64,000 nt of DNA from Monomorium pharaonis. Lineage: Eukaryota > Arthropoda > Insecta > Hymenoptera > Formicidae. Location: contig NC_050474.1 of the NCBI RefSeq assembly GCF_013373865.1, positions 5,493,561 to 5,557,560 of the forward strand, in the 5' to 3' direction. Within the stretch, counting starts at the first letter, position 1; each line of letters opens with the position of its first letter. A program made the translations under genes and the position numbers. The notes beneath the pieces were generated by a model. The model saw nothing but the letters and a program-made list of their open reading frames with translations. It made no database searches and was not told the origin of the DNA. Shown one piece after another: positions 1 to 13,830 of this stretch.

Positions 1-161
1 TGTCGTAACGTATGAACGTGCGGGGCCAACCACGAGTTCATTGCGAATTCATTGAGGATTTTCCAAGTGATTTCACCGGTTATGTCCAAGGGTTATGCTT
101 CAGACGACGAACGTGTGCGCTGTCACGGAGGAACAAAAGTCAACCACCTCCAATTTAATAT

Positions 162-202
<41 letters not shown>

Positions 203-2400
203 TTCTCAGTTTCTCATCACCCTCGCCCTTCGAACTCACAATCCGCAATACATCCGCCATACACGGATTAAGTGGAATTCGTAAAGGCGATTTAAGTGCA
301 CGGGGCGAGATCGGAACTAATTAAAGTGAGTTAAATAATGTTCTATCGCAGGCGGTACTGGGCGGAACACTTCGTGGAAACACGGTTATCAATTAAACTA
401 AAATTTCTTACTTTCGGAAACTCATTCGCGATAAATGATTCGAGCGTCGAAAACTAAGTTCTCGTCGAACAAAGAAAATAGTCTTGCGACTTGAGTTCAT
501 TATTATTATCATATTGATAATTGCATTGAAGTTAAGATAGACTTTGCGTCTGACATCGTATTAGTAGAGCTGAATCCGAACGAATACTATAATTGTAAGA
601 TTTCTCGCATATTTGTATTAAATTAACTCTCATATGTGTATGAATGCAAATTCACACGTAGTTACGGAATTGTATCATAAATTATATCCCCTCTGACTGT
701 TAAAGCCAATTTAATTAACTAAATTTAAATAAATTAAAATTCAATTTTACACAGATTTAGTTGCATAAATTTAAATAAATTCGATTAATTGGTAAACAAA
801 GAATTCATATCTCTTTGATACATAGAAAACAGTGCTTTTGATTACATTGCTAAACGCAACTTTCATTCTTTCGGAGATATGTAAAGTAAGCGTATTAATT
901 TTGAATTATTTGCTATTGCGTCAAAGTGGTTTTAATGGACGTACAGTCATTTCGAAATTGTTTTGTTCGCTTTCGGAACAAAATATTTGCGCTTCAAGTG
1001 TAGACACAAATTGTAATTAACATTAAATTCTATTAGAAAACCGTTCAAATTTATTAATATATTGACATCGACGACAAATATCCATAATTTCTACGCGCGG
1101 TATATTAAAATTAAATGTGTTTTTGATTCGAAAGAACGCTCCTCTTTTACCGTCACCCGAAAAACTTCGCCATTAGAACTACCGAACTTCTTTTTGACGG
1201 AGGATTAACATTGATTGGGACGCGTTATCGCGATTACTCGGATTCGGAGAATATAACGATCGACGCGAATCTATATGGTAATACGATGACCGGTTTTGGG
1301 CGGGCGGTTACACGGCTAGGTCTCGTGTAGCCGCGGCACTCCAATCAGAGCCTTCCATAATCCGAAGATCTTTGCTAACGAGACCATCGAGAATCGTAAT
1401 CCAAAGGGGGTTGCCCGGGCTTCGAGATAATATTTCTCTTCCGCGCATCTCTCGGGCCCTTTATATATTTACACAATTGCGGCCAATGGACGTATCAGAT
1501 TCGGTAACTAATCTAAACCGCGTTAACCCTCCCCTTTACTATCCCGAAATTTCGCGTTTGCCTTCTTGTTAAGCTAACTGCATTACATTTTGTCTATCAG
1601 CTCTTTCGCGCGATCCGGTGGTGATATCCGAGATAGCATCTCGTTAATTACAATTCCACATACACATCGCTGAACCTAGGAAGATATTTTATTCTACAAG
1701 TATATCATTTTGTACATATGTACATACATATAATGTATAATATATACAATTTGAACGTGATTTCTTATTGTCCGACCAGTCAGTGTGTCCTTTTAAATTT
1801 TCGATGTTTTCAATTTTTTTTTAACCATTGCAAATGGAATCTAATAATTAGGTATTTAATTAATCTGTCAAAGGGAATCGGTTTGTATAGTCGTATCTAT
1901 AATCCATTTTACGTAATGATGCCATTACGTAAACAGGCGATCGGTAAAGCTCGCAGGATTACTTGCACCGTAGACGCCATCAAATATACAGGTATATAGA
2001 CGGTCTACCATTTGCTAAATGACGTAATATTAATTCTCCTGTCTCATTAGTAGCTCCGCTTATTAATAGATGCATTCGATAAGTGTTGCGGGTAATTGGT
2101 AATTTATCGCGATCATTGATGACCTTCTCAAGAGGTTTAACGTCGCGGAAAAACTTTACTCTATTTTAGATTTTAAATCTCACTCGAGATCTGTTCATTG
2201 GGTTTATTTGTTCGAAATCCATATGTGCGCCAAAGCTACGTGAGCTCCATCGGGAATTTATGTGGATTTGCGATTAGATTTTTATAATTGGAGAAGGGTA
2301 ACGAATATAGAATTGGCGGCGAGGTCCTGGCACGTTTCTTCGGACTCACCCGTGACAGATATCTCGCGGGACAAACAAAGGAAACAATAGCGGCGTGCAC
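1..2400. other. non-coding, mixed to AT-rich
   Basis: I see no gene here. The segment opens with a 34-bp (CT)n tract, becomes AT-rich from about 420 to 1080, and then alternates short CpG-dense and AT-rich stretches. The short open frames have odd composition, mostly lack an ATG, and show no domain or convincing splice pair. Confidence 0.6.
165..198. repeat. (CT)17 microsatellite
   Basis: Uninterrupted TC dinucleotide run of 34 bp. It is the first of many (CT)n/(GA)n tracts in the window, an arrangement common in hymenopteran non-coding DNA. Confidence 0.95.
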
Positions 2401-4440
2401 ATGTGGAAACCGGCGTTAGCTGGCGACGTATTCCGTATGCACGAGCCGAAGCATGGAGAAAAAGGAGCCATTAACTCGCGCAATTATCCTTGGACGGACG
2501 AGGCTAGAGTTACGGGCGGCTAATAGCGGCGTTTCCTGGCACTCCCTCGCGAGACACGGCGGGGAAGAGAGAGAGAGAGACGGCGCGGGGAACGTGAGAC
2601 CGAGAGGGTAGAGACGGACTACAAGGACTCCTATTATCGATACTGATGCCGGTGCCAATGCGATCGTCCGTGAAATCGTCGTGGAATAAGCGTCTCAAAA
2701 TACTCACGTCGATATCATTCGTCAGGCGCGTATTACGCGTTTGCCGTTGCCGTTGCGTACCGTAAGGACGAAGTATATAAGCTTGCAGCGCGATGCAGAT
2801 CTCGAGTGAGTCGATTACTTTTCGATTCGGACAAGGAAGACGCACGATACATTTGCCTTTTTATGATTGCTAGCGAAATTAAATTAGAAAAGAAAATGGA
2901 AAGGACATAGAGTGGATAAATTAAAAAAATTAATTTCATATTAGTACTAAATGTATTATTGACAATTTTTAATTATTTTAGTGTTGATTTTAGATAAATA
3001 ATTGTGTCGTTTAGTTAAAAACGCTTTGATCGTTTACAAAAGCGTACACCTGCGCTTCTCTTAAACATAATTTTTCTATTTTTTTAATAGCATACGTTTC
3101 AATATCTTTTTGGTGCATTTAGTTTTTTTTTTTAGTACACTTTCAGAAATTCGCCGCTTGCATGAAAACTGAGGGCAGCTAATCGTCGGTTTGCGCGGTG
3201 TGTGTGCCGGGATTTATGCGTTTTGTCGCAAAAGTTAGCGCGGGGGCTAAATTATAGTGTAGGGACGTCTCGATTGTAGACGCGCGGAATGAAATGTAGA
3301 TACATTCGCACGTCACGACGGTGCATTATGCATATTGCCCGCGATCTGTAGCGGGCACTCGGCTCGTTGGCACTTGGTAACTTGCGCGCACTTACGTGAC
3401 TCACGACGGAGTGCCTCTCATTAATATGCCGGGTGGAGCAGGTGTATATTTCACGCAGGGCGAGCTGATATTTAGGCCCCGTATTTTAACGCCGTTATCT
3501 CCACGACAATTCCGGTGGAATGTAGGTCCGTTACCGTGTTACTCTTTTTGTCTTCCCCCCTCCACTCTCCCTTCCCCCCCCCCCCCCCACGTAATCTGCG
3601 GCGATAGTCGAGAACTTCGCATTACCATACGGTCTATCGAATCGCCTTGTGACCTTTCGCGAAACGGCAAATGAACGCGGAAAAGTTCATGGGATGCAAA
3701 AAACTAATAACGCGTATATTAAAGTTTCCACTGTTTTGCGTTTCATTCGCAATTCAACGGCTTGTAATTATTCGCGTCTCGATTATTTATAGGGATAAAT
3801 GTCATCGTTCTTCGTGATAATTCGGATTACGCTATATCCGCCGCGAGGAGTTTACGCGATGGATCTGGGACGCGTCACGGTTCAACGATCCACACCCTCG
3901 CCCGGTGTACACGGGCCCAAATATTGATTCTAATATGACGGTAACTCGAAGGATGGCCAATGGCGCGTGTATATCTTCCGTGAGCACGTAAGCGTGTAAC
4001 CGACGGTCCTCGCCCACAGGATTGTCCAACGTTCGAGAGGGGCAAACTCGACCACTCTCGCCCGCGCTCGGAGAAGTGGCTGGCACGACACAGACGGGCG
4101 GAAATGTATCGACTTGGCGCCTTCCGGCGGTCACGTCTCGACGCACTTTCCTTCCTTTTCCGTCTGGTTTGCGGAACCTATCGAGATAATCGCACCGACA
4201 AGATTTCCCCGAAACCCGACCGTAATTCTACAAGGAAATGTGACGCGTTCGGTCGGGACAAATTTACGGGCATGAGCTTGCGGACGTGCGAGGGCGTTAA
4301 TTATAATCATGGGCGGTGACGACGATTATGTTCCTCGCGGAGCTTGCAGCTAATAATTTTTAGGAATCTCCAGTGGCGTAAATAATAGCGTAATTAGCGT
4401 CGACCCGAATGGGAAGAGCTGTCAAGAGAAGTGTAGTTGC
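2400..4440. other. non-coding, CpG-rich with a poly-C run
   Basis: No gene is supported. Open frames run on both strands because the DNA is CpG-rich, and several overlap one another in different frames, which argues against coding. A C15 homopolymer lies at 3574-3588, following a pyrimidine-rich stretch. Confidence 0.5.
3574..3588. repeat. poly-C homopolymer (C15)
   Basis: Run of 15 C within a CT-rich strand. Shorter C runs recur at about 7540-7550, 15601-15608, 22278-22286, 28558-28566, 28860-28867 and 45332-45341. Confidence 0.9.
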
Positions 4441-4613
4441 TTCTATTCTATGTGATATATCTTTCAAAAATTTTATTATAATTATAATTGTTTTTTAATA
4501 ATAAGAAATTTATTTTGTCAAATCTTTTAGTATTTGCGGTCTTGAAATCCTAGTTTTATTTCTTTTTGTTAAATTCGCATCTCTAATTATAATTGTTCAA
4601 GAAAAAATAAGCA

Positions 4614-5504
4614 TAGGGTAAATCAGGATATGATGGCCATACGGAGAAGATGGCCAATGGCTACAATTTCTTGAATAATTGCTAAATAATGTGTTTGTGT
4701 AACTATTTTCAAAGATAATTGATATTTATGCTGTAGTTTATGCATATATCATTTGAAATAATAATATTGTGGATTATATCACGTTGTTACTTTTGACTGC
4801 CTGCAAAGTTTTTATGTGCTCATTAAAAATTGCCAACGTCGAATAAATTACAGTTGAGTTATTACAATTAACGTAATTAAACACATAACGAAGGTATGTA
4901 AATTGTAATGTGTAATTATATCTTTTATTTTCCTTTTTATTTTTTTTTACAAATATGACTGCCTTTCTCTCATAGTTTGGGTTAGATAGCCCATAACTTT
5001 TTTTCGGAGTAAGAGTTTATGTATACATTTTATTAAAAAGACGAGAATTAAGCTGCCTAACTGATATTTTAAATTTGATATATATATATAGATATTTTTT
5101 TTTAGTATTGGCAATTAGTTAAATAGATTCTAAACTTATATGAACATTTATTATTAAAAATGTTTAGAAATAAAATTAAATATGATATGTGGCAATAAAA
5201 CTAAGTATGTAAAATTATAAGTTTTTTTATTTTGTAAATGTTAAGTACATAAAATATGCAACATGCCCAACTATCTTATAATACCATGGCCCTTTTTTCC
5301 CTAAAAATTGTGAAAGATGATCAGCGTTTATGTTTTAATATTTTGATAATATAAAATTTTTATTTAGTATTTTCTCTATAATATCGATAGTGTTGCGTGC
5401 TTTAAGCTTCAGTAAAGTAATATATTAAATGCTATTAAAAAGTAATAGGCAGAAAAGTTTTTGCATTTTAAAAAACTATGGCCATCATACCCGAGTTTAT
5501 TCTA
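4614..5504. mobile_element. 891-bp AT-rich non-autonomous DNA transposon
   Basis: The two ends are imperfect inverted copies of each other over 29 bp (4613-4641 against 5477-5505, about 23 matches), including a perfect inner block TATGATGGCCATA. A TA dinucleotide borders each end, consistent with TA target duplication as in Tc1/mariner-type elements. The interior is very AT-rich, has no long open frame, and repeats the ATGGCC motif near the left end. No transposase is present, so it would depend on a helper. Superfamily assignment is an inference from the TA flanks only; the terminal pairing is directly visible. Confidence 0.7.
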
Positions 5505-5599
5505 TCGAAGTTTTTCATATAAAGAATTTATTCGTACAAAGGATATTTTTGGGGGTAGAATTTATTCCGTGAATTAAAATTACCGAAAAATGTATAAAA

Positions 5600-8500
5600 C
5601 TAAGACTGAAATTTCAATGTTCAAACTGCTCCAAGTTACTTCAAATTCAGAACAAATTTGTCATACGCGAATAACATTCGCCGGAGGTGCAGTTCTACGC
5701 TATATATGACCTCATATAGATTCGAGTCGAATAAAATGAATTTAATTGGCTTTGTACGGGAATTTCCATATAAAATCCAACCGGGATCAGACAGGACGAG
5801 GGGATTATCGGTGTGTGACACGCGCGCGCTATTCGGCGACATGCGAACCTCGATAATTCGGCCGACATTATAATAACCGATTTTGTTTCGGAACTTTATG
5901 CGCGCGCGTGAATTATGCGGTGGAAATAGCGTGACATTTGCTCTTTTGACGATGCCGATTTGACGTAAAACAAACTCATGTCACATCGGCTCGCGCGTTA
6001 TGCGCGAGCACTCCGGTCGACGTCTCGCGCCTCGATATGCATCGCTGATAAATTTAATACGTGTCAACCGCACGTTCCCGTGAAAATCAGGTTGATGGTG
6101 GATCATGAAATATCAGACGTATATCACGACGGTAAATTGCAGGGATGTAAGAGCACGTTATCTATTGAATTTCCGGTCGTGTACGTAAGACGATGGAAAT
6201 TATTTACTTGATATAAAAGGGAGTGTAAGAAGTATGAGGGGAAAAAACTGTTCCAGAATAATTTTACTATTTTCCTACATGGATCTAAATGCGAGGCGAT
6301 AAAATTTGCACGCCCTCGGATAGAACGATCATCCTGATTTCTGATAGGTTCTCTTTTTTTAGGACCAGTAGTATCCGAGTGTCCTCATAGATATTCGAAA
6401 TTTCTTGTGTTCTGCCCCAGTTTTCTTAGATATTTTTAAACGTATCTCACTCACTTGTCTTGCTTTGATACGATTTTGTAATTTAGATTGGATACTGTTA
6501 TTAATAGAAGAGAGAACGACACATATGACATTTCTTTTTCTCGAAAGTTGATACTTCTATTTCTTCTAGTTTTGAAAGTCAATCTACTTTACATTTAGTC
6601 TACAAGTGCATCATTTTTTTTCTCAAAGATCTCGAACGGGACATATTTTTTATCTTTTACATTCGCATTTAATTTATGTTGAGAATCAAGGAACCAAAAT
6701 GATATAATTTGGATTAAAAAAAGAAGTTTATTTTAATAATAATTCAAGATTTATAATTGATGGAAAGTCCAATCAGCACGACTCCGGAAGGTTGATAATT
6801 AATTAGAAATTAAAAATATGTCTGCAAAATGTATGACGAAAAATATATGAAATAAACCTACAAATATCGCAAAAATCTAAATATTATACGTGTCCTTCAG
6901 AAAATTTCCTAACCGCGGAGTTCCTAACCGCGCACAAGGTAGACGTCGGCCGATTCTACTCATACACGATAAACCATTCGTCGACGGCGTCGAGATCCGA
7001 CAAGTTGTACTACTATATCCCCGGCCGATCCTTCATCGACGAGCGAGAGAAAGAGAGAAAGCCTCTATAACGATACTTGCACGCGACGCACGGTATATCC
7101 CGACGAAGACCAGAACGGGGAGAAGTGCAGAACGGGCAGAGGCGCATCACTCCGGGCGCTAGTATAATCGAAGACACGTGAACGCCCGTACGGCAAACAC
7201 GGCCGCTCGTATACGTATACACGTGCGGCCGGCATGAACACGCACCACATGAAAGGTGTGGGACGTATATACTAATGGAGGTACCGAGCCCAACCCACGC
7301 CTGGGATCACGGATGGGTGCGGCATTCTACTCCGGCTAATGCGTGGGTGTGCCGCGCGCGTAACAGTGCCTTAAGTAATTGTTTATTGCCATGTCGGCTG
7401 GCCGACCGCACTTCGATCTTGCTGCTCTTCGTTGAAAACGCCTCGTGACTCCAACGCCCAGCTATCCACGAGGAAGCCCCTCCGCGCGACGGTAAATCCC
7501 ACTTCCGAGGATAAAGCCGCGCGTGCCGCCCGTGCCCCCCCCCCTCCCCCGACAATATGGAATTTTTAATCTCACTTCTCTAACGAACGCGGTCGATCCC
7601 AATGCGCCGCGTCCCATTAAATTAGTTGAATTTTCTTTGCCGGTTTTATTGTTTCTAGAAATCTCAAGTCTAATATACCAATATATTTAAAATGAAGGGA
7701 TAATTACGATTAGCATTATTTATGAAAAGCATTTACGTTTTTTTTTATCACACTTTACTCAAGAAGTTTGGAGTTAAATAGTTGAAATTAATATTAGATT
7801 AATTTTTTGCGGTGACTCTCTCTCTCTCTCTCTCTTTCTCGATGACGTTAAGTAAATCCACTTTCATTAAATTTCCAGGGATCTAAAATTCTAGAAAGTA
7901 TCAGATGGCGCGATCCGCTAGAGCTTTCGAACGAGGAGGCGAGCCTGGCGAGCCTCGGTAAAGCCCTGGGAAGCTCTTTCGGATCGTCGCGTTGTTATCT
8001 AACGTTTAAAAGTTATGAGCTGCTTTAATTGCGGATTACGCACTCGGCGTTTATGCGGCAAAGTTGTAACGCCGTCATACACGTGCGGCATTTAAATAAA
8101 TTTTAAACGCGCTAATGTCACGTCATTTCGTTTTCACGTACGCGACAAATAACGCTTACATCTGCATTTGAGATAAGCGGCTTTTAACGGCGCGCAAGGA
8201 AGCAAAACCGCATTCCGCGAAACGAGACTCCCCCCTCCCCCCGTTATCGGTCATTTATAATCACAATTTTAATTAGCTATCCCGTAAAGTTATCAAATGG
8301 AAGAAAGTTATAGTCGAAAAGAAATAAAATAATTTTCAACTTTTACCAGCACTACAACGCGTACGTGGTACAATGTGTATTATGTCGTCGTTAAAATTGC
8401 GAATAAATTATCTAGTAGCGCGTTGCAAATGAGTGAATGTAAATTGAACTTTTTTTTTTTATATTTTACATCGCCATTGTTTAAACTGCGCTCTTTATTC

Positions 8501-10650
8501 AGCAGTGTCGACAATGTCACAAATTAATTCAACAATGTGTCAAATTCCTTAAAAAAGAAGCGATTGTTATTTGTCCCCGCGGGCTACTATTTTGAGCTCC
8601 AAATATTTTATGAAAATAAATATCCGGCTGCATACCACGGCTGATTAGCTTTCACTTTGGCTGTTTGGTGCCCCTTTCAGAAGTATAATTAAAAAGCGGC
8701 AATGGATGTGCTCTCTGAATTACAACTGAAATTAATTGGTGAAACAGGTCGCGCGAGCGCGATCGAAATACAATGCAAACGTTAGCTCTTGCGACACACT
8801 TTTAGCTGTTAATAGACTAATATTTAACAAGGTGCTCCGTGAAAGCTCGTCTCAAATAGACCGATGTAATTTCCTAATGCGGCAATGGGAATATCGCGGG
8901 GCACGGAGCTCCTCGGGTCTCTTTCTAATCAGCGCGGTATCATTTAAAAGCTATCGCACCTCGCTTTAATTGCAGATTACAAACTTGCCGTTTAGCGCGC
9001 GCGGCAAGACGGCATTTCGGGTATCATAGCTTGCCTGGCTTGTTAATGACGGTAATTATCTGTGTAGTCGTCGTCGTGTGCTCGACAGTTCTCGCACTCA
9101 GGCACGCACGCACGCACGCGCATCAACGGCGTACACGCACAGCATGATCATTCCGCCCTGATGTAACTAGCCCCCGACCGGTGGCAGGGTGGCGTCGTGT
9201 TGGCCGAGAGGGTGTTCCCGCGGCGTCGTCGAGAGAAGTCAATTTTCATTTAAGCTTAGGGTGCGCCGGCACGCTACCGTTTCTGCGGAATGATATCGCT
9301 GCGAGCTGAGGTCGCCAGCGCGACGCTTCCGTTCGTCCATCATCTAGAAAATCGGTCGATATATAGAGTGCAGGGAGCGCTAAACGATCGCGCAGAATTT
9401 ATTTGTCGGGATTTTTTTATCGGAAAGCAATTTCTTCCGACCACAAACACTTTTCGATTTGTATTTAATTTGTATTTAATGTATGCAGACGTTATTAATC
9501 GTATCTCTCTAATCATTAAACGCGCAAGTCTCTCTCGCTGCCGCGTGTTAGAAACAGAGTCTGCAATTCCTTTATCTTTTCGAGATTAATCTTTAAACTT
9601 CGCTTTTCAAACTTCTTATGTTCAACGGTATTTTTAAGAAGATGAGAAACGCGATGAGAAAGTTACTTTACGTTTATGTACTTAGCAAAAAGAATAGCGT
9701 ATAGTGCCATTTATCAAATCGACGAGACTTTTATAGCAGCGGGAGATAGAAGGCGACGCACACGTGAAAAACACCCCCTCGTACCACTCGACTCTCGTCC
9801 CCGGCATTCTTTCGGATTTGTCTGTTGGTAAAATGTGCGAATCGCGTGCGTGCATCTGTCGCACGCGCGTATAGAATCGTGATGTCGACGGCGCGGCGCT
9901 TTATTCAGCTTTGCTTTCTCATTGTATTATACGACATCACCGCGCGCGCGCGATATTAATTCCCAAATCGGACGTTGCAGTCGACAAATAACCTAATTAA
10001 TCGAGCGAATTTAATTAACCCACCTGCACGCTCTGGATCTCCGCCCAGAGATAAAACTTATGATTCTTGCTCACGCAAGTTGGCATGCTTCATCTCCGTC
10101 TTTTGCACGCTCGCTTCTCTCTTTCCCTCTCTCTCTCTCTCTCTCTTTCTCTTTCATTTCGTCCCCCTTTTCACCGTTTCTCCTACCAACCCTCGTTCAT
10201 CTCCGACCCGTTCTTCACCCTCGGCTATCGAGCCGTGCCCAGTCGGCTGTAACGAAAATTGACTTTCTCGCGAGAACGAGAGAAAAAGTAGGGAAGATAG
10301 AGTATATCGCTGTCGAGACCCAGTTTCGACTTCTCCGTTTCGGCCGACGCGCCCCGTAATATATATATTCGTTTTATCCGTTTTCCTCCCTCCTCGCGCT
10401 TTTTCGAGGCCGCTTCCGCGAGCCCTATCAAATTTTCCACACGACTGATAAAAAAAAAAGAAGAAAACATACGAATCTCGTCGCGTCACGCTGCGCCGAT
10501 TCGATGCTGCATTCTCGCCGACTGGCCCAGTTGATGTAATCGAATCGGATATTGACGGCTGATACGAAAATGCACTTCCGCTTCGATACATCGACGGGAT
10601 ACATGCGCTTCTGTAACGGGTACTTGGAAGTAACGAATAATAGACTTTTA
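5600..10650. other. non-coding, mixed composition
   Basis: No gene is supported. The block holds a (CT)n tract (7815-7835), a C-run near 7545, a (CGCA)4 run at about 9103-9120, a CpG alternating stretch near 9943-9950 and another (CT)n tract near 10131-10147. Open frames of 60-100 codons overlap in several frames and carry no motif. The longest at the right end (minus strand, 10154-10591) is a product of the CT tract and poly-A. Confidence 0.5.
7815..7835. repeat. (CT)n microsatellite
   Basis: About 21 bp of CT dinucleotides within AT-rich surroundings. Confidence 0.85.
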
Positions 10651-12360
10651 CACTCTTCTTTACTTATCTTTATTAGACGTGTTTCTTAAGGTCAATCACG
10701 ATAATTATCTTTCTTTCTATTGGTTGATATATTCTTTAGCAAAAGTAATAATTTTAACCTTTGCAATACAATGTGAAAAATATATACTTTATCTGTACAA
10801 GTGGGATTTCGAGTCCGTCCATTGTCATCTATTTAAAATGGTTTAATAAATCTATAAAAACTTATAGATCTATAAACATCTACACTTTCAAGTTTCTAGA
10901 ATAAATATTTGTATTTTAATTTGGAAACAAATAAAATAGGTAGTATAATTTAATTAGATTAATTAAGGATTAAAGAAGACATAACTAGAAATTGATCAAA
11001 ATCTCGAAATACTCTCCTTTACATGGAAAGAGGGAGAGGGAGAAAGAGAGAGAGAGAGAGTTAAGAAAATGAAATTTATTTATTAAATATCACAAAATTA
11101 TAAAACATTTTTTGCTTTTTAAATCTACATATATATAATTTTTAGAATTATTTAGATAAATAACACACGGTCCAACTATATAATTTTATAAGGACAATAA
11201 AATATCAAATTACATATGTTTTATGATCTTGTATTTATTTGAATACTGCGATACCGTTCGAAATATACGTCATTAGATACTTATGTTGCTTTCTTAGATA
11301 AAAAGTAATTACTTTGCAAAATTTTTAATACCGTTCGAAAAATCGAAATAACTGAATTTATATCAGACAATTATGCCGCGCTGCGCAACAATTTCCAACA
11401 CAATTTGTGGCTGTTCGTGGGAAGACGTCATTTTGCGCTTGATCAATTTGAAGCATCGGACGACTCTTCTGTCGCGCTTCATCGGCGCGGGACGGCAGCT
11501 GCTGTCCGCGTTACTTCTCGGACACCCGCAGCATTCGTCGGCTATTAACAGCCGAGGTAAAGCAGCCCGTTTGTATGTGAGGGTTGCAAGGTGTAGCTGT
11601 ATACCATCTGCTCGTGCACGTGGCCCTGGCACGTGTTGCCAGCTGATAATAACCGCCGCCGCGGCGTGCTACATCGACACACGTCAGATTTTCACGATGA
11701 AGATCGCCGGGAATACATATTAATCCTTTCCACCCAATTCGTTGACTTTTTTGACTGAATTGCCGCGATCCGATATTGCCGCACTACCTATCATTAACCG
11801 TGCGTGTTTTACGAATCATCCCGGTGGGTAACGCGTGGTAAGTTAAATGAATTTTTTTCGCTGTACGCCTCGCGGTTAAAATTTAAAACGAAATATCATA
11901 TGTATCGACTTTCGATACGTATTGACGCATTTAACGTGCATAGTGAAGTGATTTTTACTTGGAAAAAAATATCGAGTTATGTATAATTTTTAATCAATTA
12001 AGGGAAAAAGGATTGATAAACCATGAACATCTTTAAAAATGCAATGGCGTTAGTTTAATTATTCCAACACCTTGCAATTTATCGATATATCTCTAAAATA
12101 TACAGTATAAAAATGTAAAAAAATGTTGAATTATGTGGCTAAACGTGCATCCAGAGTAGACTGTTAACGCAAGAAAAATAAGAGCATTCCACGATTAATG
12201 CATCCCTAGTCACTTCGCGTCGAGCGAACGACAGCGATACGTGTGATTTTCGAGGAGCGTTCAAAGAGACGTTTATAGATCTGTGAACATGAACCGTTCG
12301 TTCGTGCAATGAATGTAAAGCTTTGAGTCTTGAAAACTCAAGATTATCGTACAAAGTGCG
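10650..12360. other. non-coding, AT-rich then mixed
   Basis: AT-rich to about 11350, with a short (GA)n tract at 11045-11060. The 13-bp string ATACCGTTCGAAA occurs twice, near 11250 and 11329, about 79 bp apart. From 11370 to 11720 there is a CpG-richer patch, open on both strands without recognisable protein features. No gene can be supported. Confidence 0.5.
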
Positions 12361-12382
12361 TAACGACGCGGGTCGTTCTCAC

Positions 12383-12587
12383 CTGGCCGGGTTGTCGACA
12401 TGGGCTAGTGATAGCCCCCGGGCCACGTAACGCGGCTGTTTGAACAGGTGACTCGACAGCTGTTGGCCAGGATAAATTTTATAACACCCCTGCTGGGCGA
12501 CGGCGACGGCGGCGGCGGCGGCGGCAGCAGCAGCAGCAGCAGCAGCAGCGCTCTTGCTCGTCGCCATGGAATACGCATCGACGAGCG
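12383..12587 (-). CDS. candidate exon encoding a poly-alanine protein segment
   Basis: Read on the minus strand, an acceptor-like CTATTACAG (12588-12596) opens a 205-nt segment that stays open in one frame and ends at a good donor, CCAG|GTGAGA (donor at 12377-12382). An ATG at 12567 starts MATSKS, followed by about 14 alanines encoded by a compound GCT/GCC repeat, then VAVAQQGCYKIYPGQQLSSH and a short tail ending DNPA. Poly-alanine near an N terminus is common in insect transcription factors, but no DNA-binding domain is visible and I do not recognise the protein. Incoming phase is 1 and outgoing phase is 2, or the exon may hold the start codon. The alternative is a chance open frame over a CAG/CGG microsatellite. 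Confidence 0.25.
12498..12550. repeat. compound (GGC)n(AGC)n microsatellite
   Basis: About 18 bp of GGC followed by about 24 bp of AGC, preceded by GAC units. It lies inside the minus-strand candidate exon, where it would encode alanine. Confidence 0.95.
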
Positions 12588-12699
12588 CTGTAATAGCTCG
12601 GCAACAAAACATTCCATCGAATCGTCGGGGGTTGATGACTGCACTTACGGCCCGGGATATGAACGCGCGCGGGGCGAGTTAACAAACGAATTATGCGCT

Positions 12700-13830
12700 T
12701 TACTGTTGGCAGATTGACCGTACCGCTTTCCGAACAATCAGTCTATAACGAGCCCCGCCGCTCGAAATCGGATGGCTTTTATGGGAAGGAAACAAATTGC
12801 GTTTCGGTTGTTTCGACCTGCAATATTTTGGAAAACGTGTGTTTCTTGCGTATTTTGAAAATATTTCTGAGTGAAAAGAGCCACACACACATAAATGGAA
12901 CGTCGGTTCCACATCGGAAAGTTTGATGGAAAATATTGTCTCTTTATTCCCTCGATTGTGCGGAACCGTCGTTTATTTTCTCGTTATATGGTGTAGCACT
13001 CAGCACAGACATTTTGAAAGTCCCCGACCAAAAAACTGCGCGATGTTCATGGAAGCAAAATGAAATTCAACGCTTCAACCCTGGGCTGGGGTGAAGTTTT
13101 GCGGGACGGAGGGCGGAAACGTGGAGATGAACGGGAGTTGGTCTGTCGGTGCTTCCTCTTTCCCTCTATCTCTCCCTCCCTTTCTCTCTCTCCACCTCGT
13201 TTTCTAGTTTAGCATACGTATAACGTCGGCGTGCAGTTATGTCGAGTTACGAGGACATAACCCGCCTCTCTTTCGTCCCTGTCTCGCTCTCGTCTCTCTC
13301 TCTCTCCCGTCCTTCCCCCTTTAATTTACTCGCGCTCTTTCGCTCTTTGGCTCGGGCCGCGATAAATGTTACGGGCCACCATAAAGCATATCGCTATTTC
13401 GCTAAAGGGCGCCTGGATATTACGCGAAACGCGCGCGTCCGACACCGAGCGAGAGCGGAGCTCCGCGCGCGATAATACACAATAGAAATACCGCGGCGCC
13501 GCCCGGGAAGATTTCAGGGATGAAAGCGGAACGGCGTGGGATTATTAAGATGCCTGCTTGCTCGCTTGCTCGGTGCCTCCTGGCTGCTGTTCAGGCTGCT
13601 GAATTCACCGCTTTAATCCGATACGCGCTACCATCTCCTTTTATTTCCCGACCGTAGTGGGTCAGCACGCGATCTCGACCTGCCTTGCCTTTGCATTTCG
13701 TGGTTTCATCGCGTGCATAAACTCGGATAATTTGTAATTCTCTTTTATTGTAATTATTATCGTATCCGAGATTGTTTAACAAATATTTTAAAAAAGCAAA
13801 AAGGAACTGCGGAATTAATGCGCAACTTTC
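12700..13830. other. non-coding, with CT-rich stretch
   Basis: No gene is supported. From 13150 to 13325 the plus strand is strongly pyrimidine-rich, with several CTCTC blocks. A CpG-dense patch follows to about 13500, and the sequence then turns AT-rich. Confidence 0.5.
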
